A stretch of DNA of 64,000 nucleotides from Limnomonas spitsbergensis (taxonomy: Eukaryota; Chlorophyta; Chlorophyceae; Chlamydomonadales). Where the stretch lies: positions 434,001 through 498,000 of the forward strand of contig JAYJMM010000066.1 in assembly GCA_037349105.1 (NCBI GenBank), in the 5' to 3' direction. The first letter of the stretch is position 1. The number at the start of each line of letters is the position of its first letter. The translations under genes were made by a program, and so were the position numbers. Below are positions 24,001 to 34,591 of the stretch, piece after piece. A model generated the notes under the pieces. The model saw only the letters and a list, made by a program, of their open reading frames with translations, was not told where the DNA came from and ran no database searches.

Positions 24001-26721
24001 CTGCTATCAGCATTGGGCCACTGCGGTTCTGACCTCTGAGCTCCCCCAGGCGCTGGAGGCACTGTACTCGGCGGACGAAGCGGCAGGGGCGACTGCCGCC
24101 GGAAGCAGCAGCAACGGAGCCCTAGTGCATCCTGGCTCGCAGCAGGGCGGGGGGTCCTCCTACTCGCCAATCGACAGCGGATTCAGCTGGTCGGCCTTCT
24201 TGGCTAGCAGTCCGAGTGAGAGCGCTGAGGAGGTACTCAGGAGCGGCCGCCTGGTGTTTGGGGATGTGGTCAAACAGCTCAGCGCAGCCCAGGACCTCAA
24301 GGTGCAGCACTGCGAGCCGGACAGCATGACACTGGACCTGTGCATTGTCATCGACTGCACGGGGTCCATGTCGGCATGGATAGAGGCGTGCAAGGTGTGT
24401 GGGGGGGATGGCGTGTGAGGAGGGGAGCTGGGAAGAGGAAAATCTTTCCCCTTTCGCTCTCCTTCCCCTGTTCCTGGATTTTCACATTACACAGTTCCTG
24501 ACATTCTTCTGCCCGTGTGGCTATTGGCATGTGTGTGTTTCAGCTGTGGTCACAAAAGAGTCCTGAAGCAGGGCCGAGGAAAGCTGATGCTGCTCCCTTG
24601 TCTTACCCATGTTCCTGACCCTTGATGTTAGCCACTCACCAGAGTGCGGTGATCTCAAGACATGTAGTGCTCACCCCTTCTAGAATTCTAGCAACTGCCC
24701 TCCCTGGTTTTGCTCTGTCTGGTCATTACCAGGCCCAAGTCAACTCTATTGCTACCAACATCGTGCCAAAGATTCAGAGGGAGTACCAGGGCCTGGACAT
24801 CAAGGTCCGGTACGGCCTGGTGGGCTACCGAGACCATGGCGACGCGGAGCAGTTCCCGGGGCATCTGGACTTCACTGAGGACGTGACGACTCTGGAGGCC
24901 AAGGTGGGCTGAGCAGGCATGGGAGGCAGGCTCTTTACCTCTTCAGATGGGGGGACGGTCCTTTCTATGTATTATGGCGCGGTGGAATGCCTGTCAGCAC
25001 TGTCCAGCAGAAATCGTGCAAAGGCTTGGTCTGGGCACAATTGCATGGCTGGTCTGTGCCACGTTTTTCACACTCTCATTGCCATGTCTGCTCTGGGTGG
25101 TCCATGCCAGGGAGGTAGCCAGCCTGGCCCCGGGGCCCTCCTCTAAGTATGAAAGACATGTTGGAGGGGCCCCAGGTGCCATGAACCATTTTCAGTGCTT
25201 CACATAAGATTGTGGAGAGCTGAAGGTCTGACGACTGGACAATGTCGGGACCCCCTCAAACCTCTGCAGGTCAAACAATTACAAGCCATGGGCGGCGGGG
25301 ACCTCCCTGAGGACATCTTGCCGGCATTAGACCGAGCAGCCAAGCTGGACTGGAGGTCGAAGGCTCGCTTTCTGCTCCTGATAGCAGATGCACCTTGCCA
25401 TGGAAGGGAGTGCTATGACGGGCCAGACGACAAATACCCCACGGTGGGAATCTCTCTACCGCTTGTTTCCTTTTCAAAAAATGCCATATACAAGAAATTG
25501 CATCCATACCGGTACTGGTAATCAAAATTGGCTGTATCTGTTATGTCCTTCGCTAGCTCTTGCTTTATATCGTGTGCGTGCCGATGTACCAGGATGTGCC
25601 TCTGCATGCATGCGACCTACGAGCTGCAAAAAGTAATATAAATGCGAAGCATTCCCTAGTCACCACTCCTCTTTCCTCTTCGTCCTGGCAGGGATCCCCA
25701 ACTGGGCTGACAGTGCAGCCGGTCATGGAGCATTTGCGCTCCCTGGACATCGACCTGATGCTGTGTAAAGTCCGCATGACGGCACTCAACAAGATGGAAG
25801 GAACCGTTGCCACGCACTATAATGACGCTGCCAACAACAGGTGAGAAGAGCTGACTTGGGGCTGTACCTGTTCCAAAGGTGTTCATGCTCTCTTCTTTCA
25901 AACCTTGGCACCAGCTGCTTGTATTTGCCCTTTGAAGGCGTCCGAATTGATTTGCGGGCACATGTCACAATTTCAAACATGGACTGATTCAGCCCCTCCA
26001 ATGTCAGTGCCCTAGCCTGCCATTAAACACATTCCCATGCCTGGTCTCTGCCTCCCCTTGAAGGCAGCTGAAGTCCCTCGAGCTGTTTGACGACAGCAAG
26101 ATGCCGACCAAGGCATTCCATATCGTGTTTGTGCTGGATGAGTCAGGGTCCATGAGTGGGGGCCCCTGGCAAAACGTCAGAAATGCATACCATCAAATGA
26201 TCGCAAGGAGGATGTCCGATCAGAGCCAGGGCGACATTGTGAGCATCATCACGTTTGACAGTTGGGCCGTGACTCAGTGCCAGCTTGTGCCTATTGAGAG
26301 AGCTCCAGCCCTTCCCTCCAACCGGGGTGGCGGCACTGACTTCAGCCAACCGTTGTCCCAGGCGCAGAGCGTGCTGGCAGCCACCCCGCCTGGCTTCACC
26401 CCTCTCCTGATATTCATGTCAGATGGCTGCGACGCCTCCAGCTCCGACCCCGTCAGCATCATGACTCAGATCCGTGCCACCCATCACCACCGCAACCTTC
26501 AAGTTCACACCATCGCCTTCGGATGCAGCGCTGGCTCCCGGCTGCAACAGCTGGCCACAGCTGGAGGCGGTCAGTTCCACAGCTGCCAGACAGGTGTGGA
26601 CCTGGCGTCAACTTTTGTCCACATAGCAGCGGGGTGCGGTGCGGTGGACGGCCTCGTGCAGCGATTTGGGGAGATCCTCAGTGAGGCCATCTCAGTCAAG
26701 ATCATTGTAGACTACCTGTAG
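1..26721 (+). CDS. Giant multidomain protein with ASH-like domains and four vWA domains (5' partial)
   Basis: Exons were joined by hand at GT-AG sites: 1-320, 630-1686, 2071-2280, 3065-3109, 3433-3591, 3936-5714, 6079-6233, 6536-6599, 6992-7228, 7425-7600, 9773-10166, 10445-14182, 15499-16942, 17158-17582, 18236-19033, 19285-19389, 19862-20068, 20418-20621, 21064-21188, 21390-21534, 21784-21852, 22234-22367, 22616-23012, 23378-24394, 24733-24903, 25270-25443, 25692-25840, 26064-26721 (TAG stop). Phases match at every junction and the total of 14556 nt gives about 4851 residues without an internal stop. The first 1500 residues are helical and unrecognised. ASH/MSP-like beta-sandwiches, a helical block, a GAAGS repeat, an acidic linker and four vWA domains follow. 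The function is unknown; ASH domains are typical of ciliary and centrosomal proteins, and vWA domains bind partners through a metal site. Alternative: two genes, one ending at the TGA at 14237-14239 and a second starting at the ATG at 15505. The true start lies left of the window. Confidence 0.72.
2295..2905 (+). repeat. Dispersed repeat family R1, copy A
   Basis: About 610 bp of non-coding sequence in the intron 2281-3064 matches the sequence at 14195-15333 over its whole length, with single-base and short indel differences. Shared landmarks include AACTCACCCACCC, GGTTACACTTTCTGAGGG and CTTGAGGAGTAGGATGACCG. Both copies start within about 30 bp of an exon donor. I could not identify terminal repeats or a target duplication, so the class (solo LTR, SINE or MITE) is open. 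Confidence 0.75.
3936..5714 (+). other. Exon 6 of the giant gene: 593-residue unrecognised segment
   Basis: This is the longest exon of the N-terminal third and is open throughout in the frame set by its neighbours (phase 0 on both sides). The first 70 residues are helical with heptad-like spacing and many Q/E/K residues, suggesting a short coiled coil. The middle part (about 4300-4700) is a mixed hydrophobic stretch rich in Phe and Trp that looks folded. The last 300 residues are rich in Pro, Ala, Ser and Gln, with a short ordered island near 5490-5700. I recognise no family. Confidence 0.6.
7425..11420 (+). other. Array of ASH/MSP/HYDIN-like beta-sandwich domains
   Basis: Exons 10-12 of the giant gene encode repeated Ig-like units with the typical opening of ASH/MSP domains, a V/I-DFG-x-hydrophobic-x-x-G-S/T motif, then a strand ending in a polar N-x-(S/T) turn. 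Examples start near 7425 ([10 protein letters not shown]), 9945 ([10 protein letters not shown]), 10600 ([13 protein letters not shown]) and 11290 ([13 protein letters not shown], then VRNIGNE). At least four units are visible. In known proteins (HYDIN, ASPM, SPD-2, TRAPP subunits) such domains dock on microtubule, centrosomal or vesicle partners. The family assignment is by motif only. Confidence 0.6.
7650..9770 (-). mobile_element. Degenerate LINE retrotransposon in an intron of the giant gene
   Basis: Minus-strand reading with frame breaks gives, in order, a reverse-transcriptase block around 9750-9530 ([11 protein letters not shown] and [17 protein letters not shown]), then [20 protein letters not shown] near 9400, then a post-RT block near 8930-8800 (DSLVKPIL and frame-shifted YGCE-like text). 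The 3' end, about 7700-7920, is a tail shared with a second element at 40440-40600. Stops and frameshifts are scattered throughout, so it is inactive. It occupies nearly all of intron 7601-9772, whose splice phases still agree. Confidence 0.75.
12094..14182 (+). other. Long helical (possibly HEAT/ARM-like) region of the giant protein
   Basis: The 3' two thirds of the 3738-bp exon 12 encode about 700 residues almost free of beta-prone stretches. They are rich in Ala, Leu, Gln and Met, with recurring amphipathic helices separated by short Pro/Gly turns. The pattern resembles an alpha-solenoid (HEAT or ARM). No repeat consensus was aligned, so this is a secondary-structure impression. The region separates the ASH-like array from the repeat exon and the vWA half. 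Confidence 0.4.
14195..15333 (+). repeat. Dispersed repeat family R1, copy B, split by an insertion
   Basis: This copy lies in intron 14183-15498 and is interrupted between about 14365 and 14925 by unrelated AT-rich sequence that includes a plastid rpoC2 fragment. The left part (14195-14365) matches 2300-2470 and the right part (14925-15333) matches 2475-2905. The insertion is therefore younger than the repeat. The copies differ at many single bases, so the duplication is not recent. Confidence 0.7.
14690..14880 (-). pseudogene. rpoC2: Nuclear plastid-DNA fragment: rpoC2 (RNA polymerase beta'') piece
   Basis: On the minus strand the sequence reads a conserved beta'' segment with the motifs [29 protein letters not shown] and RIIEG, the signature of plastid and cyanobacterial RpoC2. 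After EGEKTKF the expected PGE motif continues only in another frame, so the copy is frameshifted. The stretch is visibly AT-rich against its GC-rich surroundings. It is a short non-functional insert inside repeat R1 copy B, within an intron of the giant gene. The left boundary of plastid-like sequence (below about 14690) is uncertain. Confidence 0.75.
15600..16680 (+). repeat. Coding 15-bp minisatellite giving a GAAGS pentapeptide array
   Basis: The unit GGCAGTGGAGCAGCT repeats about 70 times with drift (GCAATGGAG, AGCTCCGAAG, CACTGGAGC variants) within exon 13 of the giant gene (15499-16942). In the frame fixed by both flanking splice junctions it encodes (G-S-G-A-A)n, a flexible small-residue linker. 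The 15-bp unit lacks stops in several frames, so long artefactual open frames exist on both strands. The 3' end (16680-16942) is diverged and still Gly/Ala/Val/Thr-rich. Confidence 0.85.
17600..17903 (+). repeat. 12-bp G-rich minisatellite in an intron
   Basis: About 24 almost perfect tandem copies of GGTGGGTGGATA fill the start of intron 17583-18235, immediately after the donor. The unit carries GG and GGG runs separated by one or two bases, so it could form G-quadruplex structures on the coding strand and in the transcript. Confidence 0.9.
18236..19033 (+). other. Helical and acidic linker exon before vWA1
   Basis: This 266-codon exon of the giant gene starts with an amphipathic helical stretch, then has an ordered-looking segment that includes a tyrosine-rich motif (RRYAMSDYF) near 18510. 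It ends in a disordered acidic and Gly-rich tract (runs of D/E and G near 18710-18790) followed by basic Q/R-rich sequence. It resembles the acidic linkers that precede MIDAS domains in midasin-like proteins, but there is no sequence match strong enough to claim homology. Confidence 0.5.
20466..21852 (+). other. vWA domain 1 of the giant protein
   Basis: Split over four exons (20418-20621, 21064-21188, 21390-21534, 21784-21852). The first strand and MIDAS motif read LVDNSGSM (DxSxS). Next come a helix, a strand SVVRFG typical of midasin-type vWA domains, a candidate MIDAS threonine in SEGTY, and a strand with a loop aspartate (VLMLLDGM). All three MIDAS elements are present, so metal binding is plausible. 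A coiled-coil-like helix precedes the domain (19862-20068). Confidence 0.75.
23560..24080 (+). other. vWA domain 2 of the giant protein (midasin-like)
   Basis: Lies within the single exon 23378-24394. It starts with [11 protein letters not shown] (DxSxS), then SLITFG, then a strand [10 protein letters not shown] carrying the usual T-D-G loop, and ends with [11 protein letters not shown] run of about 25 residues just before it (M-P-G-V-M-R-A-V-A then a basic stretch) resembles the segment that leads into the vWA domain of midasin/Rea1 and CobT-type proteins. The MIDAS Ser residues are intact. Confidence 0.75.
24325..25780 (+). other. vWA domain 3 of the giant protein (alpha-kinase-type vWA)
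   Basis: Begins at the end of exon 24 with [11 protein letters not shown] (DxTxS) and continues in exons 24733-24903, 25270-25443 and 25692-25840. The motifs [11 protein letters not shown], the GGGDLPED block and [11 protein letters not shown] are the signature of the vWA subfamily found in Dictyostelium alpha-kinase vwkA and related protist and fungal proteins. No kinase domain follows; a fourth vWA comes next instead. Confidence 0.8.
26113..26640 (+). other. vWA domain 4 (C-terminal) of the giant protein
   Basis: The last exon (26064-26721) encodes a complete vWA domain: FVLDESGSM (DxSxS), then SIITFDS, GGGTDF carrying the MIDAS threonine, [10 protein letters not shown], and VHTIAFGC, followed by a short helical tail and the TAG stop at 26719. 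The acceptor is placed after the AG at 26062-26063, because only that choice keeps the phase (an AG four bases later would give an immediate TGA). Confidence 0.85.
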
Positions 26722-28983
26722 CGCCTCCAAGATTACTGAAACGACTCTAAGAAGCCTCTAACGCCCCCAAGGGGAGACATGCCTCTTGGGGGGCTGTTCT
26801 TGCACTGTTTGCACATGCTTGGATGGTTTGAGTCACCACTCACCAGAGACGCATGCAAGGATCATGGCCATGCGTAATTGTGCATGATGGACGTTTGTGC
26901 GAGGTTTGAGATCAACCAAGGTAGTCTCATGTGGATATCCATGCCCGGCCAAATTTAAGCTTGACTTTTCACTTGTTGTTGTTGCGGCAGAATGCATATA
27001 TGCACATTGTGTTGCTTTGGTACCATTGACCGGTAGTTATCCCGTTTGTATTATTGAGCGCTTGACTTTCTTGTCCGGTACATTGCATCTGGTGTTGCTG
27101 ACAAGGCTTCGCTGTGGAGGCTCTTCTACAACCTCAGCTACCTCGTATTAGGTTACTGGTGAAAAATGTTTCATTTCCTTACATTTGATTCCGAATTTGT
27201 TGCATAGCTCTTTTGTCCTCAATCAATGACGTTACACCGTTGGGCCTTCCTTAACAAGGCTAAGCCCAGTCAGCCGCATGGGCACCCAATTTCATTTCCT
27301 TGGCAAACTGGACTACTGGAGCTTGGGCCACAGCTCATGCCAAGCCAAATGCTCTTCATGAGACATATCGTTCCATGTGGTGTTCCTCTTGCTCGCCAAC
27401 CGAGGCCTTACCTGTCTTTCGCTTGGTCGACAAAGTGTGAGGCTGGCCGCCAAACCTTAGAAAACCTGAGACGTCAGCACAGAAAAACAGCCTGCCTGTG
27501 TGCTTTTGTGGCCCAAGTCGAGAGCTTACAAAAGGCGAGCAGGAACAGGACAGGCACACGACCAACAAGCACGACCAGCAGAATCCCACCCCAGCGGCTG
27601 CAAACGTCTTCACCAAAGCCGAAAAATGGCAACCAACTTGCAGAAGGAGGCAAGAACTAAAAAGGCTGCCAGAAAAGGAGCTGGACACCAAGAGAATAAT
27701 GGGCAAAGTATTACCAGAAGGCCCGGTCCCCCATCCGCAAAGACACTGCTCACACTCTAGCAGCCGCCCGGCCCAAACTACCCAGAGACCCTCACAACCT
27801 CTCTGCTCACAACAAGATGCAAGACCGCAAAAGCTGAACGACATCTCAGTCAGCAGGGAGCAGGGGGGCTCCTGAGTATCGGGGCCTCTGGGAACCAGGA
27901 TACAAGACAGGAAACCTATCTAACTCCCAAGAGCAGGGTGGGCGGGTGGCTCAAGAGACAGAAAAGCATGCCCACTCCTCCCAAGTATCGAGGCCCCCCA
28001 AAATCGAGATCTAATGGGAGAACAAGGCCCACGGGCAAGTTTTGGTGTAGGACTGGTAGGGGGCCGGCAGGGGAGTTACCTGGAAGATTGGGGCCGCCCC
28101 ACAAAAAAAGATTGGTTGTGGAGAGCGAAGCATGTGAATTAACAAGTCCAGTACAAGTGTGAACACTCCCAACTACAGGAAACCCCAAGACAGAACAGAG
28201 ACAGCCATCACGACCATACGTGCCGTACAAGCCTATGTCATGACCGTGACCAGTCGCACCCGATAGCAGGACCCGCGCCGAAGCTGCTTCATGCAGCCTT
28301 TCAGACAAGTAATCAATGGTGAGGATGGCATGGCTGCACCATTGTCCTGGCTTTGCATGGTAGCTGGAATTGAGCTTAGCCTTCCCTACCAACCCCACGC
28401 GGCTGAGCGTTCAGCAGGGCCCAGCGGGAAGCACTGCTCTTAACCTTCAGCATTCGTTCAGGGAGCTCAGGGGTCCATAATGCATGCACATTTTGAAAGT
28501 TTCGTCTGCGCCGCGCTGATCTTCTGTATCTGCAATGAGCACTGCGTACCGCTACGCTGAAGACTCTCGTCATCGTGTCAGGTTTTCGAATCTTGTCGCA
28601 ACCTATCGCAATCAGACGAGTTCTTCATTTTGCAGCCTCCGCCTTCACGAGCTTTCAAGCCACCGCCTTCATGACATCGTTCATAATCCAGGGCAATTCT
28701 GATAAAAGCACATACACTTCACGTGTCTCTTTGACAACATCTAGCATGCCATCTGGCTGTCTGGCTTTCAGCTACAACTCTGTAGCTCAATAGTTTGTAT
28801 TTGAGCTCCAATTGATTTTCCGCTAATAAATAGCCATTTAAAAATATGACGAGGGCACCAGGCTGTCTCGCACAAAGTTCCCTTCGCCAGCGCGCATGGT
28901 GACCTCCCCTGGTTCCTTTTTCCTTTCTTTTCCTTTCGTTCGCCTACATATGTCCAAAATCCACGCAATCTAACACACACGCC
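26722..28983. other. Intergenic region with a dispersed-repeat fragment, no gene recognised
   Basis: No convincing coding sequence. Around 27224 the text AATGACGTTACACC followed by GGGCC resembles sequences at 39740 and 41042 beside the second LINE, so it is probably a mobile-element end. The open frames at 27226-27875 are Gln/Lys/Thr-rich and of low complexity, and could be a decayed gag-like remnant. The 260 bp before 28984 probably serve as the 5' region of the next gene. Confidence 0.45.
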
Positions 28984-29277
28984 ATGAACAGATCTTTGAC
29001 AGGCCACGGCATTGGGGCTTCATCTCTGCTGCTTGTCCTGCTCGCCATGCAAGTCTTGGTTTTAACGCCAGTTGGAGCATCCCAAGATCCATCAGGGCTT
29101 GCAGCTGCTTCAGCCTCTCTCCACCTTCCCGAGGGCCTGCTGCCCATCCTTCAGGCCAAGGGCACTGATGGGGCGCCGTCAGCCGACACCCAGCTGTTGC
29201 ATCTCCTTCAGGGTATGTCAGCCGGCATGGCGGACATAAAGGCTCAGGTTGCCTCTTTTCAAGGCACTGTTGATATG
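28984..29277 (+). CDS. Secretory first exon, possible 5' end of the glutamate-receptor-like gene
   Basis: The ATG opens a classic signal peptide: a short polar start with Arg3, then about 18 hydrophobic residues (SLLLVLLAMQVLVLTPV) and a plausible cleavage after GAS. About 60 mature residues follow, helical and slightly acidic. A GT donor at 29278 (ATG then GTAAGG) ends the exon in phase 0. The next downstream exon recognised, 31280, also starts in phase 0, so the two may belong together across a 2-kb intron. Without splicing the frame runs on to a stop at 29424. The link is inferred from phase and order only. Confidence 0.5.
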
Positions 29278-30238
29278 GTAAGGGAGCAAATCAAGGCCGA
29301 GGTGAAGGGGCGGAGCAGTGGTCCACTCACTGGGGCCATGCACCAGGGGGCTGATCCAGGTAGACATGGGGGGCAGTGTGTGGGGAGTCTGATCCAGATA
29401 GACCTGGGGGGGCAGGCTGCCTGAGCGAGTAGAGCAAGGATCAAGCCCAAGGAAGCATGAGTGGTCTGATACATATAGGCTTCTGAGCAGGCACCTCTAC
29501 TCCAGGGATTTCCACAAACACCTGTACTCTTCAGGAGGTCAGGGCTGTGAGAGCTCCAAGCCTGTTTGGGCCCCAATGCTGTATCCCCTGTGTATCCCTT
29601 GGGTATCCTAGTCATTATTTGTCTCTTCTCATGTCTTTTGTTATTGGATCTTGGTGTTTATGTTTGTCTTGAGCATTTTAGCCGATTTCTGTTTTCTATG
29701 TTGTTTCTGTTCGCAATGCCTGGCCTTTTTGAATAAGGCCAATGGATGAAATGTTGTGCTGTTTAAGTTGAGCTGTGGCAGGGACAAAAAACTGCGGTAC
29801 AGCCGCCTTTATAATAATAATAAACACCCCAATTTCACCCTGCAGATTGCAAAAGTAGATTTTCCAATCCAGCCTATACGTATGCACCCACCAGACTACC
29901 CCAACCAGACACACACCTTGCATTGATTTGGTCCCCTTGTGTCATACTCTATCTCTCCACTCCACTCCAGGACATCTGTCCCCAAGCCTTGTGCTCCTCC
30001 TCTTCCTCTTCGGGCGCCATGATTCCTGACGGCCTCCTTCAACGCACGCAGCAGCAGGGGAGGCGCATGCGCGACACGCCAAGCCACGACCCTAGCTCAT
30101 GAGGAGGGAGGCATGACGGCAGAGGGCGGCCCGATGAGTGGGGAGAGACCGCGAAGATTACAGATGGGTGGCATCACATACCACGCCTCAAGCAACTTCA
30201 CAGGGTCGCCCCGGTTGAACATGACAGGCGGGCGAATG

Positions 30239-30262
30239 GAGGTGTGTGTGTGTGTGTGTGTG
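30239..30262 (+). repeat. (GT)n microsatellite
   Basis: Eleven or so GT dinucleotides in a row within otherwise featureless sequence between 29425 and 31279. The rest of that interval holds Pro-rich and C-rich low-complexity sequence (30560-30850) with no supported exon. Confidence 0.85.
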
Positions 30263-33200
30263 CATGTATTTAAAATCGCAGGCGCATGAAAGCAATTACC
30301 GTAGTCACACTCTCATTTCAGCACCATAGAAGTGCGTGAGGGCTTTATTACTGAACTGTGTAAGTGCATACCAATTCATTTTTTTGTATTCCTTAGCCCT
30401 TCAATTCCCGAACAATAAACCTATTTTGCCTCATTTTTGTCAGTTTTTCATCCAAAACAAGCCAATCTGCCGTTGAGACGACAGTCAGCATCAGCCACCA
30501 CTGCCGCATTGTTACTGCTGTGTATTCAAGCGCCTGATTGCCCGACATACGCGGCTCGTCTTGGCAGGCCTCTCCCCCTCAAATTCCTCCCCCTCGGATT
30601 TACCCCCCACTCATCCCTCTCCTCGCCTCCCTCCTCATCAGCCTCTCTACTTAATCAGGCTCAAACTCAACAGCCTGAACATGCACCACCTCTACAGCCC
30701 TGCCCCTCCCCCTGCCAGTCCCCGGAGGCCTGCCCCGGCCCATCTTTGCTACAGGCACTGTTGGGGAGGGGGCCCGGTGTTGCTGCCCCAGCATCCCACC
30801 CCCCCCCGCGTCCCCGCCCTCGTCCCCGCCCTTGCCCTCACTTTGTCTACTTGATATCCATGGCTGGGCAGCTTGAGACTGTTGCATGGTTGAATATTGC
30901 CGCTACTACATAGTGCTGGTAGTTCGTATTACCGACAGTGTGTTGAACCACCCCGTTGCGCGCAAACGCGCAATTTTGTTTGTAAGATGCCGCGATACTA
31001 CTAAAACTCTGGTTAATTTCCCCTTTAAACAGCCAATCCGTAACGTACTCGCTACTCGTTAGCTCTTAAAAACGATGGGATAACGAAACGATAGTTCCAC
31101 CAGGGGGTGCGACTAGCCGACTAGGCAAATTAAACCAATGAGATGCATACAAAATTAAAATCTGGCCGCGTGCTACCAGAAACTTCATCCGAGCATCTCC
31201 ACAGTCTGCGCTTCCTGTTGAAATAAATACAGTTGGATCATGGAAATAGATCTGCCGCCCCAATCCATCTTACCTTCAGATCTGCACTACCATCTGGACC
31301 CCGATGGTGGTCTGTGACGCCGAGCTGCCAGATTCGGCGTATGGAGGCTTCATGGTGAGGGGATGCCATCTCTGCATGTATCTTTGTGCGATACCCAGAT
31401 GCCATGGACAACACTGTTTGAATGCGACCTCATAATTGAATCTCAGCTGGCATTGATGACTAATGAGCCATCCTGGTAGTGGTGCAGACGCTGCCTTTGC
31501 TGCCCCTGCTGCACTGTTGCCTGAATCTTGCACCCCTTTGATCACTGCTTCTTTCCTCGTACTTAGTTGCTGTTGTGCCAGGCATGTTGGGTCCCAGTCT
31601 GGGTCATCATGCTTTCGTCATCTGGGTGGCAGGCCCTCAATTTGTTTGTGTGACTCCTGATGTCGTTTAGACGTATGGCCACAGTGCCACACGTTTAGTC
31701 ATTTCCTCATCTCCTTCATTACCGGTGCTCCTGATTGGCTCTTACCTGTTGTGGCCTCCTGCCCTGTTGCGGTGCAGGTTGAGATGTTGCGGCTGTTGCT
31801 TCCAACCTTAATTGGCCAACCACCTCGTACTACTTCAGGTGCGATTACTCCTGCAGATAGGGGATCAGTACACTCACTTGCGGTACGGATGCAGCCTCGG
31901 CCCATGCTGCAGTTCACGTAGCATTCGTGTCTCTGTGGGTGATAGCTGAATTTTGTTTCTTTCCAGCACATCAAGTTGTGGTGACTCGCACTTTGTTGAC
32001 ACAATGTGGATGTCTAGGGTTTGCGGGTCCATAAGACAGGTCCTAATATCAGTGTGTCTGTTTGCAGGCTTGGATTGAGTGTGATGGCTGCATTACTGAC
32101 CCAAAGCTTTGGATGGTTATCCTTGCCCCTCTGCCCTCCCCTGTCCACCTTCATCCCTCTGCCCTCTTTGGGTCGCAGGTGTATGGGCGAGTTTGACATT
32201 GTTGAAGACATGGGCAGTTCAAACGGAACCTGCTACATGTCGGTATATGGCATGGTAAGGCTTGCTATAGGGCGGGACAGGCTTGGGCCCTTAGGCTGTA
32301 CATGGTAGGCAGGGTGGCAAGGGTCTGGCTCTGTACGAATGTATCGAAGAAACCAATGTCGTGTCAGGCTTTAGCCTCACCTAAATCACAACAAATCAAA
32401 AGTCAAGGAAATCAGCGATGAGTACATGGGGGGGGTATGGAATCAAATTCACCATCCCCGTGATCCGAAATGGTGAGGTCTGATGGACGCGCCTTGGATA
32501 GGAGTGGGGATCTCTATCTGGATATAGGCAATATGTACAACTGGCATGCCCTGGCGTCCATGTGTATGTAATGGGCACAATTGTTTGTGACTTGGAGCTT
32601 GATTGCAGCACCTGTCTGCCAGTTCACACCGGCCACCTGCTCCCCCACACTGTCCGACTGTGTCATCTCTCGCGGTGTTTCAGGACTGTCTGTCATGGTC
32701 AGCGGCAAGGTGGAGGATCCTAGCATGTATGCCATGTTCGACGCTTTTGACTGGGATATCTGGTGAGTGATAGTGGACAGTAAATATACATCTGAAGGGC
32801 TGCGCACTTTGTCGAGGGCCCCTTTTTCTGCAAGGGATCCGGGTTCACCTTTGCTCCGGTGCCCAGAGGGCCCCTCTTTCCGCAAGGGCTCCTTGGGCAT
32901 GTGTGTGAGCAGGGGGGGATCCTCCTGGAATACTGGACGTCAGCGGCCCGCTGTCTCCTACTTATGAATGGACATTCTGGAGAGGCTCCTCATTGGATGG
33001 GCGGCCTCCCATCGGATAGACATTTCCACAGGAAGGGACTGTCCTCAGTGCCTCACTGCCCCAGCCCCTCCCCTGCCAAATGTAGACTTGCAGGCCTGCC
33101 ATTTAATGCCCCCCCCCCTCCACGCACACAAACGCCACCGTCATGTCCTTCTTCAACCCATGCACCCTGCACAACTCAGCTTGCCTGTTGTGGCCCCCCT

Positions 33201-34591
33201 CCGAAAAATACCCTGCTTGTAGGGTTCAAGCCTTATGGTTCAATTACCCATCTCTCTGCTGCCTACCTGCCTGCAGGGTTGCTCTGGGCTGCACTGCTGT
33301 GGGTGTGGGGCTCATGATCCACCTCCTGGATCACCCTAGCGTGATGGACCCCTTTGGGACACCGCTGACGGAGGAGGCTGCTCAACTCAGGTGCACTGTC
33401 AGAAGAGGGCGGGTGATTGAGGGTTATGCCCGGACAACTCGATTGCCCGCCCGGCTGAGTGTACAAGATGAGGAATATGCATGGATGCAATACTTGGGTT
33501 AGAAGGGGAGGAAACAGACGTGGCTGCATTAGAAGGACTGTCCCTCCTGACGATCCCATATTTGTAACTTCCGCATAAGCGTTCATGGCCGTAGATACCC
33601 GACTCTGCGCTGTGTGTGTATTTCATTGACGCAGTGTCTGCGTGTATTGCCGGTGTATTGCCTCCAGGTTCGTGACTGCCTGTGTGAGCTTTCGCCCCAC
33701 GCGGCGGCGGGGCGGCAACAGGATCGGATCCCTGCATGGAAGCACCTCCCTGCCGCTTCCCGCTAAGGGGAGAAAGGACCCTACTGTCCATCCCCCCCAG
33801 TTGGAGGCTGAGGACCCTCATACCAGCACCAATGGCGGAGTCCTGCATTCCAATGTCAAGCATGCAGGCTGTGTTGGCGACAGCTATTCGGGTGTGAGGG
33901 GCCCGAGTGACATCATATTTTCAGAGTGTGGTGACGCACTGGCTGGTGGGCAGGAGGGAATGCTGGATAGGCCGTCCTTGCAACAGCAGGATCCCCGCGA
34001 GCCACCCAGCAGCTCCCCATCAGGAGGGGAGGGCGATCAGACCCCAGGTGAGGATGTGGCTTGAGGGCCGTCTTGGGAATACACCTTGTCCGAAGCTGCC
34101 TGCCTGCCTGCCTGCCTGCCCACCTATCCGCTTGGCGCTTGCCTGGGACACAGCTGAATGACGGCAGCTAGGGGGCCATGTAGGAGACAAAAGACGATAA
34201 TGGAAATCAATTCAGGGAATTACTCCGGAGAAGCTGGTGAACAGGGTGTGTGGAGAACAGCTGCAGATGCCCGCCTTGATAAAAGCCTCGGACACAGAAA
34301 GATAGCCCCTCAGGCTATGGGCCACATATCCAGGCTATATGCGGAGGCCACGGACCTAAATCACTTTCTACTGGCTGCACCTCATCGATAGGAAACAATC
34401 GTCATTTTCACAGTACCTTGGGGCCTTTCAATAATTAACGTGTGCATTAAACCTTCACTTATTTTCGACCCGGGCACCACTACAAGGATCTATGCTCAGG
34501 ATCAAAGATCTTATCGTAGAGTCTATACTCAAGCCCTAGCTCGAGTATCCCTGCTCTACATGGGGAACTGGACAGGACCTGTGGACACGTG

